NCBI RefSeq assembly: GCF_003846175.1
Contig: NZ_ML123050.1
Span: 393,896 to 457,895 of the forward strand
DNA length: 64,000 nucleotides
Reading direction: 5' to 3'
Source: Streptomyces sp. ADI95-17
GTDB lineage: Bacteria; Actinomycetota; Actinomycetes; Streptomycetales; Streptomycetaceae
Within the stretch, counting starts at the first letter, position 1; the number at the start of each line of letters is the position of its first letter. Made by a program: the position numbers and the translations under genes. Positions 1 to 7,995 of this stretch are shown here, in pieces. The notes under the pieces are model-generated. The model was not told the DNA's origin and did not search any database. It saw nothing but the letters and a program-made list of their open reading frames with translations.

Positions 1-281
1 CGAACGTCATCAACAACCTGCCCGCCGTCCTGGTCCTGCTTCCACTGACCGCCCCCACCGGCCCGGGCGCCGTCCTGGCCGTCCTCCTCGGGGTCAACAT
101 CGGCCCGAACCTCACCTACGCCGGCTCCCTGGCCACCCTGCTGTGGCGGCGCATCGTGCGCGAACACGACACCGACGTGGAACTGAGCGAGTTCACCCGG
201 CTCGGCCTGCTCACCGTTCCCACCGCCCTGCTGCTCTCGGTCGTGGCACTGTGGGTCTCACTCCAAACGATCGGAGGCTGA
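1..281 (+). CDS. ArsB-type membrane transporter, C-terminal part
   Basis: The reading frame is open from base 3 and ends at the TGA at 279-281, giving about 92 residues of the C-terminus. It contains NNLPAVLVLLPL, then GVNIGPNLTYAGSLATLLW, then a last hydrophobic helix. The N-N-L-P and G-x-N-x-G-P-N-L-T-x-x-G-S-L-A motifs are those of ArsB/SLC13-like arsenite and anion pumps, where they form the second re-entrant loop. The family normally has about 420 residues, so most of the gene lies outside the window. It probably exports arsenite or another anion across the cytoplasmic membrane; substrate is inferred from family only. The next gene starts 5 bases downstream, so the two are likely cotranscribed. 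Confidence 0.8.
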   Translation, partial: NVINNLPAVLVLLPLTAPTGPGAVLAVLLGVNIGPNLTYAGSLATLLWRRIVREHDTDVELSEFTRLGLLTVPTALLLSVVALWVSLQTIGG

Positions 282-286
282 ACACC

Positions 287-784
287 GTGACCGTCATCGT
301 CTGGATCGTCGAGGGCACCTGGCCCACCTGCGTCGACGCCGCGCGCACCCACGCGCCTGCAGACGCCGACCTGGTGCTGCTCCACGTCACCGGCCACGAG
401 GTGCCGGGCGCCGCCCACGGCGCCTACGCCGGACTGCTGGGCCGCGCACACCCCGCCCGCGACCCCGGCACACGGATCGAGCACCTCGCCTCCGACTCTG
501 CCGAACAGCTTCTGGCCAGCGCGGCCGATCGGCTGGGACGCCCGTGTACCCGGCAAGAACGCTCGGGGCGCGTCGAACGAGAAGTCGTGACCGCCGCAGA
601 AGGCGCCGACCTGCTCATCCTCGCCCGCGACGGCGACCGCACCCACCTCGGCCCCCGCAGCCTCGGCCCCACCAGCCGTTTCATCGTCGACCACGCCCCC
701 TGCCCCGTCCTGCTCATCTGGCCAGAGACCGCCCCCAGCACGACCACCATCCCGCCACCACCCCACCCGCCGCACCACCGCTAG
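287..784 (+). CDS. Universal stress protein-like protein
   Basis: A 165-residue protein if started at the GTG at 287, just after the transporter stop. The start VIVWIVEGTWPTCVDAA, the middle LVLLHVT and the end ILARDGDRTHLGPRSLGPTSRFIVDHAPCPVLLI follow the order of a USP fold: first strand, third strand, then a glycine-rich loop and an ending of the type H-x-x-C-P-V-L-L. The usual G-2x-G-9x-G-S/T nucleotide loop is altered, so ATP binding is doubtful. A proline/histidine-rich tail follows. Tight spacing suggests it is translated with the transporter upstream. Function beyond the family is not evident. Confidence 0.7.
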   Translation: MTVIVWIVEGTWPTCVDAARTHAPADADLVLLHVTGHEVPGAAHGAYAGLLGRAHPARDPGTRIEHLASDSAEQLLASAADRLGRPCTRQERSGRVEREVVTAAEGADLLILARDGDRTHLGPRSLGPTSRFIVDHAPCPVLLIWPETAPSTTTIPPPPHPPHHR

Positions 785-850
785 GCCGTTTCGTTCGGAT
801 CAGCGTGCGGACCAGAGGAAGATGCCCGCGATGTGTAGTCCGGCCCTGCG
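785..850 (-). mobile_element. IS5-family transposase scar (3' tip and IS end)
   Basis: Read on the minus strand, the bases 850-800 give AGLHIAGIFLWSAR and stop, the characteristic last residues of a common Streptomyces IS5-family transposase (A-G-L-H-x-A-G-I-F-x-W-S-A-R). The bases just beyond the stop, GGCCGTTTCGTTCGGATCA on the plus strand, resemble the terminal repeat of such elements. Nothing else of the transposase is present because a different gene begins at 866. This is a deletion scar; no target duplication can be recognised. Identification rests on remembered family sequence, not on a search. Confidence 0.6.
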
Positions 851-865
851 AAAAGGGATGAAGCG

Positions 866-1420
866 ATGACATTGCATTCCGATGTGGCCGAGTTGCTGGC
901 GGGGGCCGGAATCCTCGATGTGGACGTCGACGACGCCGTCGCGGACGAGCACGTGCGATCGTCCGCGTACCGACGCGTCGTCCTGGTGACCGCTTCCTCG
1001 CGGAGCCGCGACCGAGACCGCGCGATCGTCGCCACGATCCTGCGCGACCCCATCGAGATGGTGTCCAAGTCGGCGGTGGTAGCCCTTGTGGACAGGATCG
1101 CCATGAAAGTGACCGGTCCTGCCGAGCTCCGGCAGTGGTCGGCCGAACAACTGCCGGAGATCGACCAGCTCAAGACGGAGGGGTACCGCGAGTTCATCCG
1201 CCGCCGCATCCACGACTGGCTGTTCTATCTGTCCATCGAGGACGATCACGTGCCGACACCGGTCGAGTTGGCGAAGGTCACGGACTGGATGCAGCGCGTC
1301 CTCGCCGAGAAGTCGACGTCGCTGGCGGTACTCGGCCTGCTCGCCGAGTCAGGCAGCAGAAAGAAGATTCGAAACATCGCGAAGAACCGAGCCGGAAGCC
1401 GCAAGCTCAGAACGCAATGA
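866..1420 (+). CDS. Conserved-looking hypothetical protein, 184 aa
   Basis: The ATG at 866 follows AAAAGGGATGAAGCG, an acceptable ribosome-binding site. The 184-residue product is soluble, rich in charged residues, with codon third positions strongly G/C, and ends in a basic tail (SRKKIRNIAKNRAGSRKL). No signal peptide, transmembrane segment or recognised motif was found. It sits between an IS scar and a helicase remnant. The lysine/arginine-rich end might bind nucleic acid, but that is only a guess. Function unknown. Confidence 0.65.
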   Translation: MTLHSDVAELLAGAGILDVDVDDAVADEHVRSSAYRRVVLVTASSRSRDRDRAIVATILRDPIEMVSKSAVVALVDRIAMKVTGPAELRQWSAEQLPEIDQLKTEGYREFIRRRIHDWLFYLSIEDDHVPTPVELAKVTDWMQRVLAEKSTSLAVLGLLAESGSRKKIRNIAKNRAGSRKLRTQ

Positions 1421-1431
1421 CTCGGTAGTGG

Positions 1432-1717
1432 CAATTGGCAGGCGCGCCGACGGCGATGTCGTCGTGCAGGGCGAGGACCTCGGCCGGTGGGTGAACGCGC
1501 AGCGGTTCGGGTGGGAACAGCTCCTGCCCGTACAGCAGTGGCTCCTGGAATACACCCTCACGATCACATCACACCGGCCGAGGAAGACGAGCGGCCGGTG
1601 AAACGGACACAGGATTTGATGTGGGCGGCCAACCTGACGGCGGCACGGCAGTTAAACGCACGTGAAGGACATTTGGGAGCACTCCGCAAGCACCCCGAGC
1701 ACCTGAAAAGTCGGTAA
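1432..1717 (+). pseudogene. Remnant of a helicase with helicase-associated repeats
   Basis: One frame reads GEDLGRWVNAQRFGWEQLL then PVQQWLLEYTL; about base 1560 the similarity moves to another frame reading PAEEDERPVKRTQDLMWAAN and TAARQLNAREGHLG before the stop at 1717. G-x-W-x-x-x-Q-R-x-x-W-x-x-L-x-x-x-Q-x-x-L-L and A-A-R-x-x-x-x-R-E-G-H-L are hallmarks of the helicase-associated (HA) repeats at the C-terminus of large Streptomyces DEAD/DEAH helicases. Only this piece is present and it is frameshifted, so it is a dead fragment. No helicase motor motifs occur nearby. Confidence 0.65.
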
Positions 1718-1962
1718 ATGCACTATCGGTCCGTCAGAACGCTACTGACAGGCCCATGGTGGTCAAGCCGGGCAGGGTGATCAGCCCGGCCGGCCCCGCC
1801 ATACCCCCATAACCGACACGCACAGCCGTAACGCACAACGGACTTCTTCCGCCTGGCCCACTACCTCATGCGCTCTGCCTGGGACCACGGCGTCCATCTC
1901 GGCGATTTCGCCCCATCCATCAATGCATCGGGGCCAATGCGAGGTTTCCAGGGAAGTGTCGT

Positions 1963-2568
1963 CTACTCGTCGCGGTTGGTACCTAGGGTGTGCGCGATCT
2001 TCTCCGCGATCTCCGCAACGTCGGTGGGGTGGCTGGTATCAACGGTCAGCAACGGACCGCCCAAGTTGAGTGGGCCCGGGTAAGTGGCACGGACGGCGGC
2101 CACGCGCTCGGCGACCTGCTGGGGGGTGAGTTGCGGGTCGAGGTGGCCGGGGTGTCGGGTGCGCGCCTGAAATCGCTCGGCAGCGAGGGCGACGTCGCAG
2201 TCGCAATGTACTTCGATCAAGAGGCCCGCGAGGCTCCGGAGTCGGCCGGGGGCGGTGTCGTGATGCCACCAGTTGTCGAGCACAGCCCGGCCGGCGTCCG
2301 CTGCCAAGGCGAACATGATGTCGTCGCTCGCTCTGCTCAGCCTGCTTCGCCAGGCATGGTCACCGACTCCGAGCGAGTCGTAGAGGGACTCCAGGATCAC
2401 ATCCTTGTCGATCACCGGAAGGCCGAGACGCCTGGCCAGACTTCGTGCCAGGGTGCTCTTTCCGCTGCCCGGCAGACCTGAGACGACCACGAACGCGACG
2501 TTGCTCACAGGGGTCAGTATCTCGACGCCATCGATGGCGGGCCAACTCGGCCGCTGGGTCTCACCCAT
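1963..2568 (-). CDS. P-loop kinase-like ATPase (AAA/zeta-type)
   Basis: 201 residues. A Walker A motif GLPGSGKST lies at about residues 32-40, followed by LARSLARRLGLPVIDKD, the usual helix and the conserved Asp of small-molecule kinases and zeta-like phosphotransferases. EVHCDCD in the middle matches the strand before a lid region, and the basic ERFQARTRHPGH resembles an arginine-rich lid. Length and layout fit single-domain kinases of the chloramphenicol phosphotransferase/zeta group. Substrate cannot be told. The start chosen is the ATG at 2568; an internal start close to the P-loop is possible. No antitoxin-like partner is adjacent, which argues against a toxin. Confidence 0.75.
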   Translation of the reverse strand: MGETQRPSWPAIDGVEILTPVSNVAFVVVSGLPGSGKSTLARSLARRLGLPVIDKDVILESLYDSLGVGDHAWRSRLSRASDDIMFALAADAGRAVLDNWWHHDTAPGRLRSLAGLLIEVHCDCDVALAAERFQARTRHPGHLDPQLTPQQVAERVAAVRATYPGPLNLGGPLLTVDTSHPTDVAEIAEKIAHTLGTNRDE

Positions 2569-3274
2569 GCACTGACGTCATTTCTCCTGAGCATTTCCGA
2601 ACCCGCCGACCTCCAGCTGCTGCCCAAAGTTGTCCGTTGCCAATGAAGTCAGTCGGGCGGGAGCCTCCGACCTGCGACGACTGACTTCATTGGCAAGGCG
2701 GTCCTGTGGCGACGAACGGCTTCCGTCCGCTGCGACCTGCGACGACTGGATTGGATGGCAAGGAATGCCGCGGGCTGGATTCGATGGCAGCGGACAAAAG
2801 TGCCGGACAAAAGCTGCTGCTGATAGTGAACGAAGCCACGCGAGGGAAGAGGGATGGGCGCGTGCCCTGACCTGCTGAGCAACCCGGCGAGTTCATGGTT
2901 CACCCGGCCCCAAGGGCAGGTACGCCCCCGCCGGTCCGCTCGACAGACGGTGGCGACCGAGGGGTGCGCCTTTGTCTTGACCAAACGGGACGACGGGCTG
3001 CGGGCGGTCACGCGGACGTTCCGGGCATCCCGAAGCTTGGGTGAATTGCGCGAGCATTGACGCTGGAGGGAGAAGCCGCTCCCGCACGCCGTGCCGAACT
3101 GTCACCGGTGGCCTCGCTGGTCTCGCCGGCTCTGCAGGCGCGCGCAGCAGCTCGGCGCACTCGGCCGCGGCTGGCCGCTGGCCGGGAAGCGGGAAGGTCA
3201 TGCGGGTCAGCAGAGGAAGCAGATGCTCGTGCGTGGGTGCCCGGCGGCGTCGCCTGCCCCGGGCCCCTTGCCGC
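2569..3274. other. 706-bp non-coding stretch with repeats
   Basis: No convincing gene on either strand between the kinase-like gene and the SDR gene. The part 2637-2830 carries a long inverted repeat and degenerate repeats of the type CTGCGACGACTG followed by (A/G)TTGG(A/C)(T)GGCAAG. The part 2850-3270 shows only overlapping high-GC open frames with no recognisable product. It may be the relic of a small mobile element or deleted genes. Confidence 0.5.
2637..2696. repeat. 19-bp perfect inverted repeat
   Basis: Arms at 2637-2655 (TTGCCAATGAAGTCAGTCG) and 2678-2696 are exact reverse complements, separated by 22 bases. A further imperfect copy of the right arm with its flank occurs about 55 bases downstream (GACGACTGGATTGGATGGCA at 2741-2760). 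It could be a terminator-like hairpin for the leftward gene upstream or downstream, or ends of a small palindromic element; there is no T-tract. Confidence 0.6.
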
Positions 3275-4066
3275 TCAGATGGCCAGAATGCCGCCGTCCA
3301 CCGCCACATGGCTGCCGGTGGCGAATGAGGAGCGGTCACTCAGCAGCCACAGTGCCGCTTCCGCCACCTCTTGCGGCTCGGCCATCCGCTTTTGGATCTG
3401 GCGTGCGACGAATGCCTCCTCCAAAGCCGGGTTGGCCGTCACGGCCGCGTTGATCATTTCTGTCCGGGTGGTGCCCACGATCAGGGAGTTGACCCGGATG
3501 CCGTACGCCCCGTATTCGGCAGCCGTGGCCTTCGTCAGGCCCAGGACAGCGTGCTTCGCCGCGACGTAGGGGGATGGTGCGCCGGTGGCGATGAGGCCCG
3601 CCGAACTGGCGGTGTTGACGATCGTCCCGTGGCCGGCATCCAGCATGACAGGGATCTGACGGCGCAGGCAGTTCCAGGTCCCGCGTACGTTGACATCCAT
3701 AACGCGGTCGAAATCCTCTTCCGGCAGTTCGTGCGATCGGCCGAAGGTGGAGCCGGCGTAGCCGGCGTTGTTGAAGGCGCCGTCGAGGCGGCCGAAGCGT
3801 TCGACGGCCGTCGCGACGGCGCGCTCGACGTCGTCGGCCCGCGTCACGTCGCCCACGCTGCAGGCTGCTTGTCCGCCGGATGCTTCGATCTCGTGGGCGA
3901 GATCCTTGAGCCGGTCTTCGCGGCGGGCCATGAGGACGACGGCCGCGCCTTCGGAGGCGAAGAGCCTCGCTGCGGCCTCGCCTATGCCGCTCGACGCTCC
4001 GGTGATCATCACGGTCCTGTCGGTCAGCAGGCCGGTGTTGTGCGCTGAGGGTGTCCGATCGTTCAT
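3275..4066 (-). CDS. Short-chain dehydrogenase/reductase
   Basis: 263 residues from the ATG at 4066. All classical SDR signatures are present: TGASSGIG (cofactor loop, about residues 19-26), DVTR, NNAG, the catalytic Ser in NTASSAG, and Y-x-x-x-K in YVAAKHA, followed by RVNSLIVGTTRTEM and the C-terminal GSHVAVDGG. The Arg pair after the second strand (ARRED) suggests NADP(H). It is a cytoplasmic oxidoreductase; substrate is unknown. The ATG overlaps by four bases (ATGA) the end of the degraded XRE frame upstream on the same strand, but the true promoter probably lies inside that degraded region. Confidence 0.9.
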   Translation of the reverse strand: MNDRTPSAHNTGLLTDRTVMITGASSGIGEAAARLFASEGAAVVLMARREDRLKDLAHEIEASGGQAACSVGDVTRADDVERAVATAVERFGRLDGAFNNAGYAGSTFGRSHELPEEDFDRVMDVNVRGTWNCLRRQIPVMLDAGHGTIVNTASSAGLIATGAPSPYVAAKHAVLGLTKATAAEYGAYGIRVNSLIVGTTRTEMINAAVTANPALEEAFVARQIQKRMAEPQEVAEAALWLLSDRSSFATGSHVAVDGGILAI

Positions 4067-4582
4067 GACTTGAGTAAACCTGAAGCGGCGGGCCACCACA
4101 CGACTTTCACCAGACGGGCGTTCGATTCGGTGATGTGGCGCGGGCTCGATGGCACATCGTGTCTATGGGTTGATGGAGGGATGAGCATAAGATGTCCAGT
4201 TTGCTCGCTCAGCGCGAGGCCGCAGGGGCTTGGCCCTGAGAAGTTCCGAAGGATGTCCGATCGAGGATCGAGTGGCTCGGGCCCCGGTTCCTTGGCGGCC
4301 AGTGAGCGTCCGGCGAGCTTGAGGAGGTGGTCGCGCTCGTGCGCGTCAAGGCGCAGAGCGCCGGCGAGGGCATCCAGGATCTGGTCCGAAGGACGGATGT
4401 CCCGTCCCTGCTCCAAGTACGTGTACCAAGTGGCACTCATCCCGGCGAGCAGCGCCAGCTCTTCGCGCCGCAGCCCGGGGGTGAGGCGCCTGCCCGTCGA
4501 TGGCAGGCCCGCCTCGCGCGGGGTGATGCGCTCGCGGCGGCTGCGCAGGAAGGCCGCGAGCTCACGACGTCGCTCCTCGCAC
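4063..4582 (-). pseudogene. Truncated XRE-family (MmyB-type) regulator
   Basis: The minus strand encodes RRRELAAFLRSRRERITP, then TPGLRREELALLAGMSATWY and TYLEQGRDIRPS, the DNA-binding N-terminus of the MmyB-like XRE regulators that usually neighbour SDR genes. Homology ends near LAGRSLAAKEPGPEPLDP; the normal C-terminal ligand domain is missing and the frame runs on into unrelated residues. At the 5' end no start is in frame: a GTG at 4582 with the expected residues lies one base out of frame (CGAGGAGCG where CGAGAGCG would restore it). Probably a dead regulator of the SDR gene next to it. Frameshift could also be a sequencing error, but the missing C-terminus could not. Confidence 0.7.
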
Positions 4583-4777
4583 GGCCTCGTCCTGGAGATG
4601 ATCGCCGGGCTGTTGGCCGAGATCTACGATCCAGCGGCAACGGCAGGTTGCTGTTCGTCTTCTTCGCCGCGAAGACGGAGATCCAGAGGGAGACCGTCCG
4701 CAAGGCGACACCCGTCGGGCTCGACACCGCGGCTTGCAGGGGCTCCGGGGCTCCTGGATCGGCATGGCTGCACCCTC

Positions 4778-5819
4778 TAACGAGCTGGTGCGGGATTGCG
4801 TTGGAGGCGTGGGGGCCTGAGCTGGGGGTTTGTGTCAGCTGGTGGTGTTGCGGTCGGAGACGAGGCCGGCGATGGCCCGGTAGGTGACGGGCAGGGTCTC
4901 CCGGCGGTGGGTCCAGCGGACCAGTTGCTTCCAGCGTTTGTGATCGGCGAGGGCGTGTTCGACGGTAATGCGCTTCGAGGAGTGCCGGTGGCGGGCTCGT
5001 AGGCGGGCTTCGAGGACCTCGGGCGGGCTGATCTTGTTCCCCTTCCTGGGTGGGGTCACCGCCTGGCCGGGATGATCGCGGCGAAGCCCGAGGTAGCCGT
5101 CGTCCAGGAGGACCTCCACGTCGGAGAAGTGCCGGAAACAGATACCGATGCCTTCGTTGCGTGCGGCGGTCGCGTCGTGCATCCGCCCTGGCCGCAGGGC
5201 ATCGGTCCACAGCGTGCGGCCCTGGTGGTCGGCGACGATGGTGGCCTTCATCGTGTTCTGTTTCTTCTTGCCCGAGACGAACGCACGGCGCCCGCCGCGG
5301 CCGGCCAGGGGCCGGCGGACCTGGACCTCGGTGGCGTCCAACCGCAGCTCGATGCCCTCGGCCTGGGCGTATGCGAACACATCCGCCAGGGTCCGCAGCC
5401 GCAGGCCGGGCCGGTCCGGGACCGCGCATCCCCGCTCGGCCAGCAGCCCTCGTATCTCACCGATCGCACGGGTGACGGTGGAGCGGTCAACGCCGAACAA
5501 CAGCCCCAACGCCGCATGCGGCAAATCGTGCCGCAGGTGAATCAGCGTGGCCACGAGCCGGTCGACGAACACCAGCCGATGCCGGGCACCGGCTCCTGCC
5601 TCGCGCTTTCTGGCCCCGCCGCGAGCTTCGTGACGACGCCCCTCGACCACGGCCTGCCACGGTCCCGTCAACTCCTCAACCAGGGAAGCGAGATGCGCCC
5701 GGGAGACCCCTGTGAACACCTGATGCGCGAGAACCGTCCGACTGAGCATGATCGCCACATCCGGATCATGCCACCCACCAGCAAGAACACATCACCCCCT
5801 ATCACGCACCAACTCGTAA
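4778..5819 (-). mobile_element. Complete IS5-family insertion sequence with TAA target duplication
   Basis: Element 4781-5816 (1036 bp), flanked by the direct repeat TAA at 4778-4780 and 5817-5819. Terminal inverted repeats CGAGCTGGTGCGGGAT (left) and CGAGTTGGTGCGTGAT (right, reverse complement) agree at 14 of 16 bases. A 3-bp TNA target is what the ISL2/IS1031 branch of the IS5 family uses. One transposase gene fills the element. Both ends and the gene look intact, so it may be active. It sits about 200 bp upstream of the broken XRE regulator. Confidence 0.88.
4835..5758 (-). CDS. IS5-family DDE transposase
   Basis: 307 residues from the GTG at 5758 (an in-frame ATG is three codons further in). 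Order: N-terminal helical domain, a helix-turn-helix with GVDRSTVTRAIGEIRGLL, then the DDE_Tnp_4 catalytic core with first Asp in RLDATEVQV, the conserved RRAFVSGKKKQNTMKATIV, second Asp in VLLDDGYLGL and the Glu in ITVEHALADHKRW. All three acidic residues are present and the frame is unbroken. It cuts and joins the element's own terminal repeats. A conserved basic and aromatic end (RETLPVTYRAIAGLVSDR) closes the protein. Confidence 0.93.
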   Translation of the reverse strand: MAIMLSRTVLAHQVFTGVSRAHLASLVEELTGPWQAVVEGRRHEARGGARKREAGAGARHRLVFVDRLVATLIHLRHDLPHAALGLLFGVDRSTVTRAIGEIRGLLAERGCAVPDRPGLRLRTLADVFAYAQAEGIELRLDATEVQVRRPLAGRGGRRAFVSGKKKQNTMKATIVADHQGRTLWTDALRPGRMHDATAARNEGIGICFRHFSDVEVLLDDGYLGLRRDHPGQAVTPPRKGNKISPPEVLEARLRARHRHSSKRITVEHALADHKRWKQLVRWTHRRETLPVTYRAIAGLVSDRNTTS

Positions 5820-5826
5820 GAAACGT

Positions 5827-5994
5827 ATGGCCGGGGGCGGTGTCACCGGTCCCGGAGGCGCTGACAGACCGCTGGTCAGGCATGACCATCGGTTCCTCCG
5901 GGAGGCAGGGAGGCTCGTGCAGCCCGACGAGGTGGAGATCGTGAGCCGGATTCCGGAACGGCTCACGCGCGGCCCCGGGAAGCAGATGTCCTGA
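5827..5994 (+). CDS. Short open frame, possible 3' gene remnant
   Basis: A 55-residue frame starting at an ATG only 8 bases beyond the IS target duplication. Third codon positions are mostly G/C and the end (FLREAGRLVQPDEVEIVS then RIPERLTRGPGKQMS) looks like the C-terminus of a real soluble protein. It may be the tail of a gene cut by an earlier event or by the insertion. No family recognised and no ribosome-binding site seen, so this is a weak call. Confidence 0.3.
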   Translation: MAGGGVTGPGGADRPLVRHDHRFLREAGRLVQPDEVEIVSRIPERLTRGPGKQMS

Positions 5995-6095
5995 ACCCTC
6001 GAAGACCGAGTGCCCGCGGTGACACCGCCGTCACCTCGCACGGTCCGGCAGCAAGACGCCGAACAGTTGCCGCACAACTGCTGCTTGACGAGACC

Positions 6096-6593
6096 TCAGT
6101 CGTCCGCGATCTGCAGGGCCAGTGCGAAGTGCTCACCGTTCGTCCCTGCGAGCAGGCTGTCGAACAGCGGGGTGAGCCCGTTCACGGCGCCGCAGCCGAC
6201 GTCATGGTTGGTCCACCAACTGGCCTCCGGTCCGAGCAAGGACACCACCCGGTCCGCCGCGTGCTCGGCGGTCTCGGCGGGCAGGTGCCGGTGGCTCGGC
6301 CAGACCAGGTCGACCGCCGCGAGCCGGGCCAGGAACGGGGCCGCATCATGCGTTTCCAATGGCTCCAGAGCGGCACAGATTTCTGGAGCGGACGGCGGAG
6401 TGTATCCGGGCAGGAAGCGCTGCCAGGACTCGTCCGCCGCTACCGCGGCCAGCAGCCCACGGATCCGGGCCGCCAGCTCCGGCAAGTCGGGGTCGGGCTC
6501 GGTGAACCGCCCGGCCTCCACGTACACCCTCATCGGCGTGGACAGCGCTGCCATGCTCGCTTCCAGTTCGGTCAAGCCCTCCAAAGACGCCAC
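6096..6593 (-). CDS. Hypothetical protein, about 165 aa
   Basis: Downstream of the Gfo/Idh pseudogene and in the same direction. Two starts are possible: GTG at 6593 (165 residues) or ATG at 6554 (152 residues); the residues between them (ASLEGLTELEAS) look coding. The protein is soluble, acidic, with RVYVEAGRFTEPDPDLPELA, a middle DAAPFLARLAAVDLVWPS and a tryptophan-containing WWTNHDVGCGAVNGLTPLF. No known motif was recognised. It ends just before the non-coding stretch next to the IS element. Confidence 0.55.
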   Translation of the reverse strand: MASLEGLTELEASMAALSTPMRVYVEAGRFTEPDPDLPELAARIRGLLAAVAADESWQRFLPGYTPPSAPEICAALEPLETHDAAPFLARLAAVDLVWPSHRHLPAETAEHAADRVVSLLGPEASWWTNHDVGCGAVNGLTPLFDSLLAGTNGEHFALALQIADD

Positions 6594-6624
6594 AGTGGGA
6601 TTCTGCCGTACGCCACCGTGCGGG

Positions 6625-7763
6625 TCAGAGGGTGGCCGCGTACGGGTCGCGGGCCGGCGGGACCAGCTGGATAGCGGGACCAGCGGGATGGTTCCGGCCC
6701 GGCTCTCCATGTGTTCCGTCTCCCCGGAGGCGACGGACCGGTCGATGGCGGTAAGAACGTCCAGGATGTGGTGGCCGAGGTCTCCGGTGACGATGTGCGG
6801 CTCAACCGGTGCGGGTGGCCCGGGCCATGTCCGGTACTCCCGGTCCGCGGCCCGCCTCGGGGCCGACGGACTCGACCGTCTCCCACTGCGCCTCGCCGTC
6901 CGCGGAGTGTTCCCGGGCGATCCGCACGTCCCCGGCAAACGTGTTGGGTTCGGGTACGACCAGGGTGCCCTCAGTGCCGGTGATCTCCACGGCCCCGCTC
7001 CGGACCAGGTGGGAGTCGAGACTGTAGCCGCTCTGGCTGCTCGCCCGTTCTCGAACGTGGCGAGTGCCGAGACATGGGTGGGGACGGCGACGGCGGATTC
7101 CCTACCGGTGCGGTCTCCTGTCCTGACGGTGCGGACCTTGCGCCCGGTGGAGCCCACGGCGGACACCCGTGTCACGGACCCGAGCAAGGAGACGTGCACC
7201 GTCAGGTAGCAGGGGCCCATGTCGAACAGCGGGCCGGCTTCCACGGCGAAGTGGAATTCCGGGTCGGGGTGCCAGGCGTCGGAGCCGGGGGTCTGTATGA
7301 AGGTCTGCGTCGACAGCACGGCGCCGACGTCCCCGCGGGCGACCGCCCGGCGTGCCGTCTGCACACCCGGACCGAGGACGGTGCCGGGGGCGGCTCCCAC
7401 TCGCGGTCCGGCCGCCGCCCTGTCGAGGAGAGTACGTGCTTCGAGCGGTTCAACGGCGAGGGACTTCTCCGACCACACATACCTGCCCGCTGCGACAGCC
7501 TCCGTGCTGACGTCGGGGTGAGCGGCGACGGGATTGGTCAGGTTGACCACTGTCTCCACTCCGTCGTGGGCGAGTACGTCCTTCGCACTCCCCCACGCAC
7601 CGACGCCGTGCCTTCGGGCCCGGTCCTCGGCCCGGTCGAGGGCGACGTCGCCGACGATCCGTACGTCCGCGTCGGAGAACCGTTCGAGCGTGGAGAGGTA
7701 CTGCTCGCTGATGGTGCCGGCGCCGATGATGTCGACACCGACCGGACCGGGACGGGGGCTCAT
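6625..7763 (-). pseudogene. Gfo/Idh/MocA-family oxidoreductase, frameshifted
   Basis: The N-terminal Rossmann half is intact: GVDIIGAGTISEQYL, VRIVGDVALDRAEDRA, VETVVNLTNP and WSEKSLAVEPLEA, the last giving the conserved E-K motif of the family. Similarity then changes frame near 7040 (SQSGYSLDSHLVRSGAVEIT in the new frame), back near 6805 (VTGDLGHHILDVLTAIDR), and again near 6675, where AIQLVPPARDPYAATL and TGA at 6627-6625 give the natural end. About 380 residues if restored, normal for sugar dehydrogenases of this family. Either a decayed gene or three single-base sequencing errors. It starts directly (TAGATG) after the isomerase remnant upstream. Confidence 0.75.
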
Positions 7764-7975
7764 CTAGCGACGCGGTCCTGTCGATCTCCCGTTCCTCGGC
7801 CCACCGACGGCGGGCACCATCGGCTCGAAAACCGTTTCCAGGTCCAGCACTCGGGCTGCCTCGAACGCCCGCCGCAGTGTGTCCGGTGTCTGGCCGGGGG
7901 AAGCGATGGCGGCGTGCTCCGTGCGTGCGGCCGGCCCGTGCCGGGCGAGGGTATTTGCGGGTTCCCGCGGACGGT
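7764..7975 (-). pseudogene. Sugar-phosphate isomerase/epimerase C-terminal remnant
   Basis: The minus strand reads GQTPDTLRRAFEAARVLDLE then TVFEPMVPAVGGP and a TAG at 7766-7764 abutting the ATG of the Gfo/Idh pseudogene. The pattern of a helix with R-R-A-F-E-A-A followed by V-L-D-L-x-T-V-F resembles TIM-barrel sugar isomerases (xylose isomerase-like) that often pair with Gfo/Idh enzymes. The rest of the barrel is absent; the secreted glycosidase gene follows immediately upstream. Family assignment is tentative. Confidence 0.4.
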
Positions 7976-7995
7976 GGCCGCTCAGCGTTCCCGGG

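Noticed and set aside
1963..2568. Zeta-type toxin of a toxin-antitoxin system
   Set aside because: The P-loop and lid pattern are compatible, but there is no antitoxin-like gene on either side, so I call only a kinase-like ATPase.
2854..3339. Open frames on both strands between the kinase-like and SDR genes
   Set aside because: All are Arg/Ala-rich with no ribosome-binding site or motif.
4437..5429. 330-codon minus-strand frame over the transposase and the regulator remnant
   Set aside because: Out of frame with both the transposase and the XRE fragment; product is Arg/Pro-rich.
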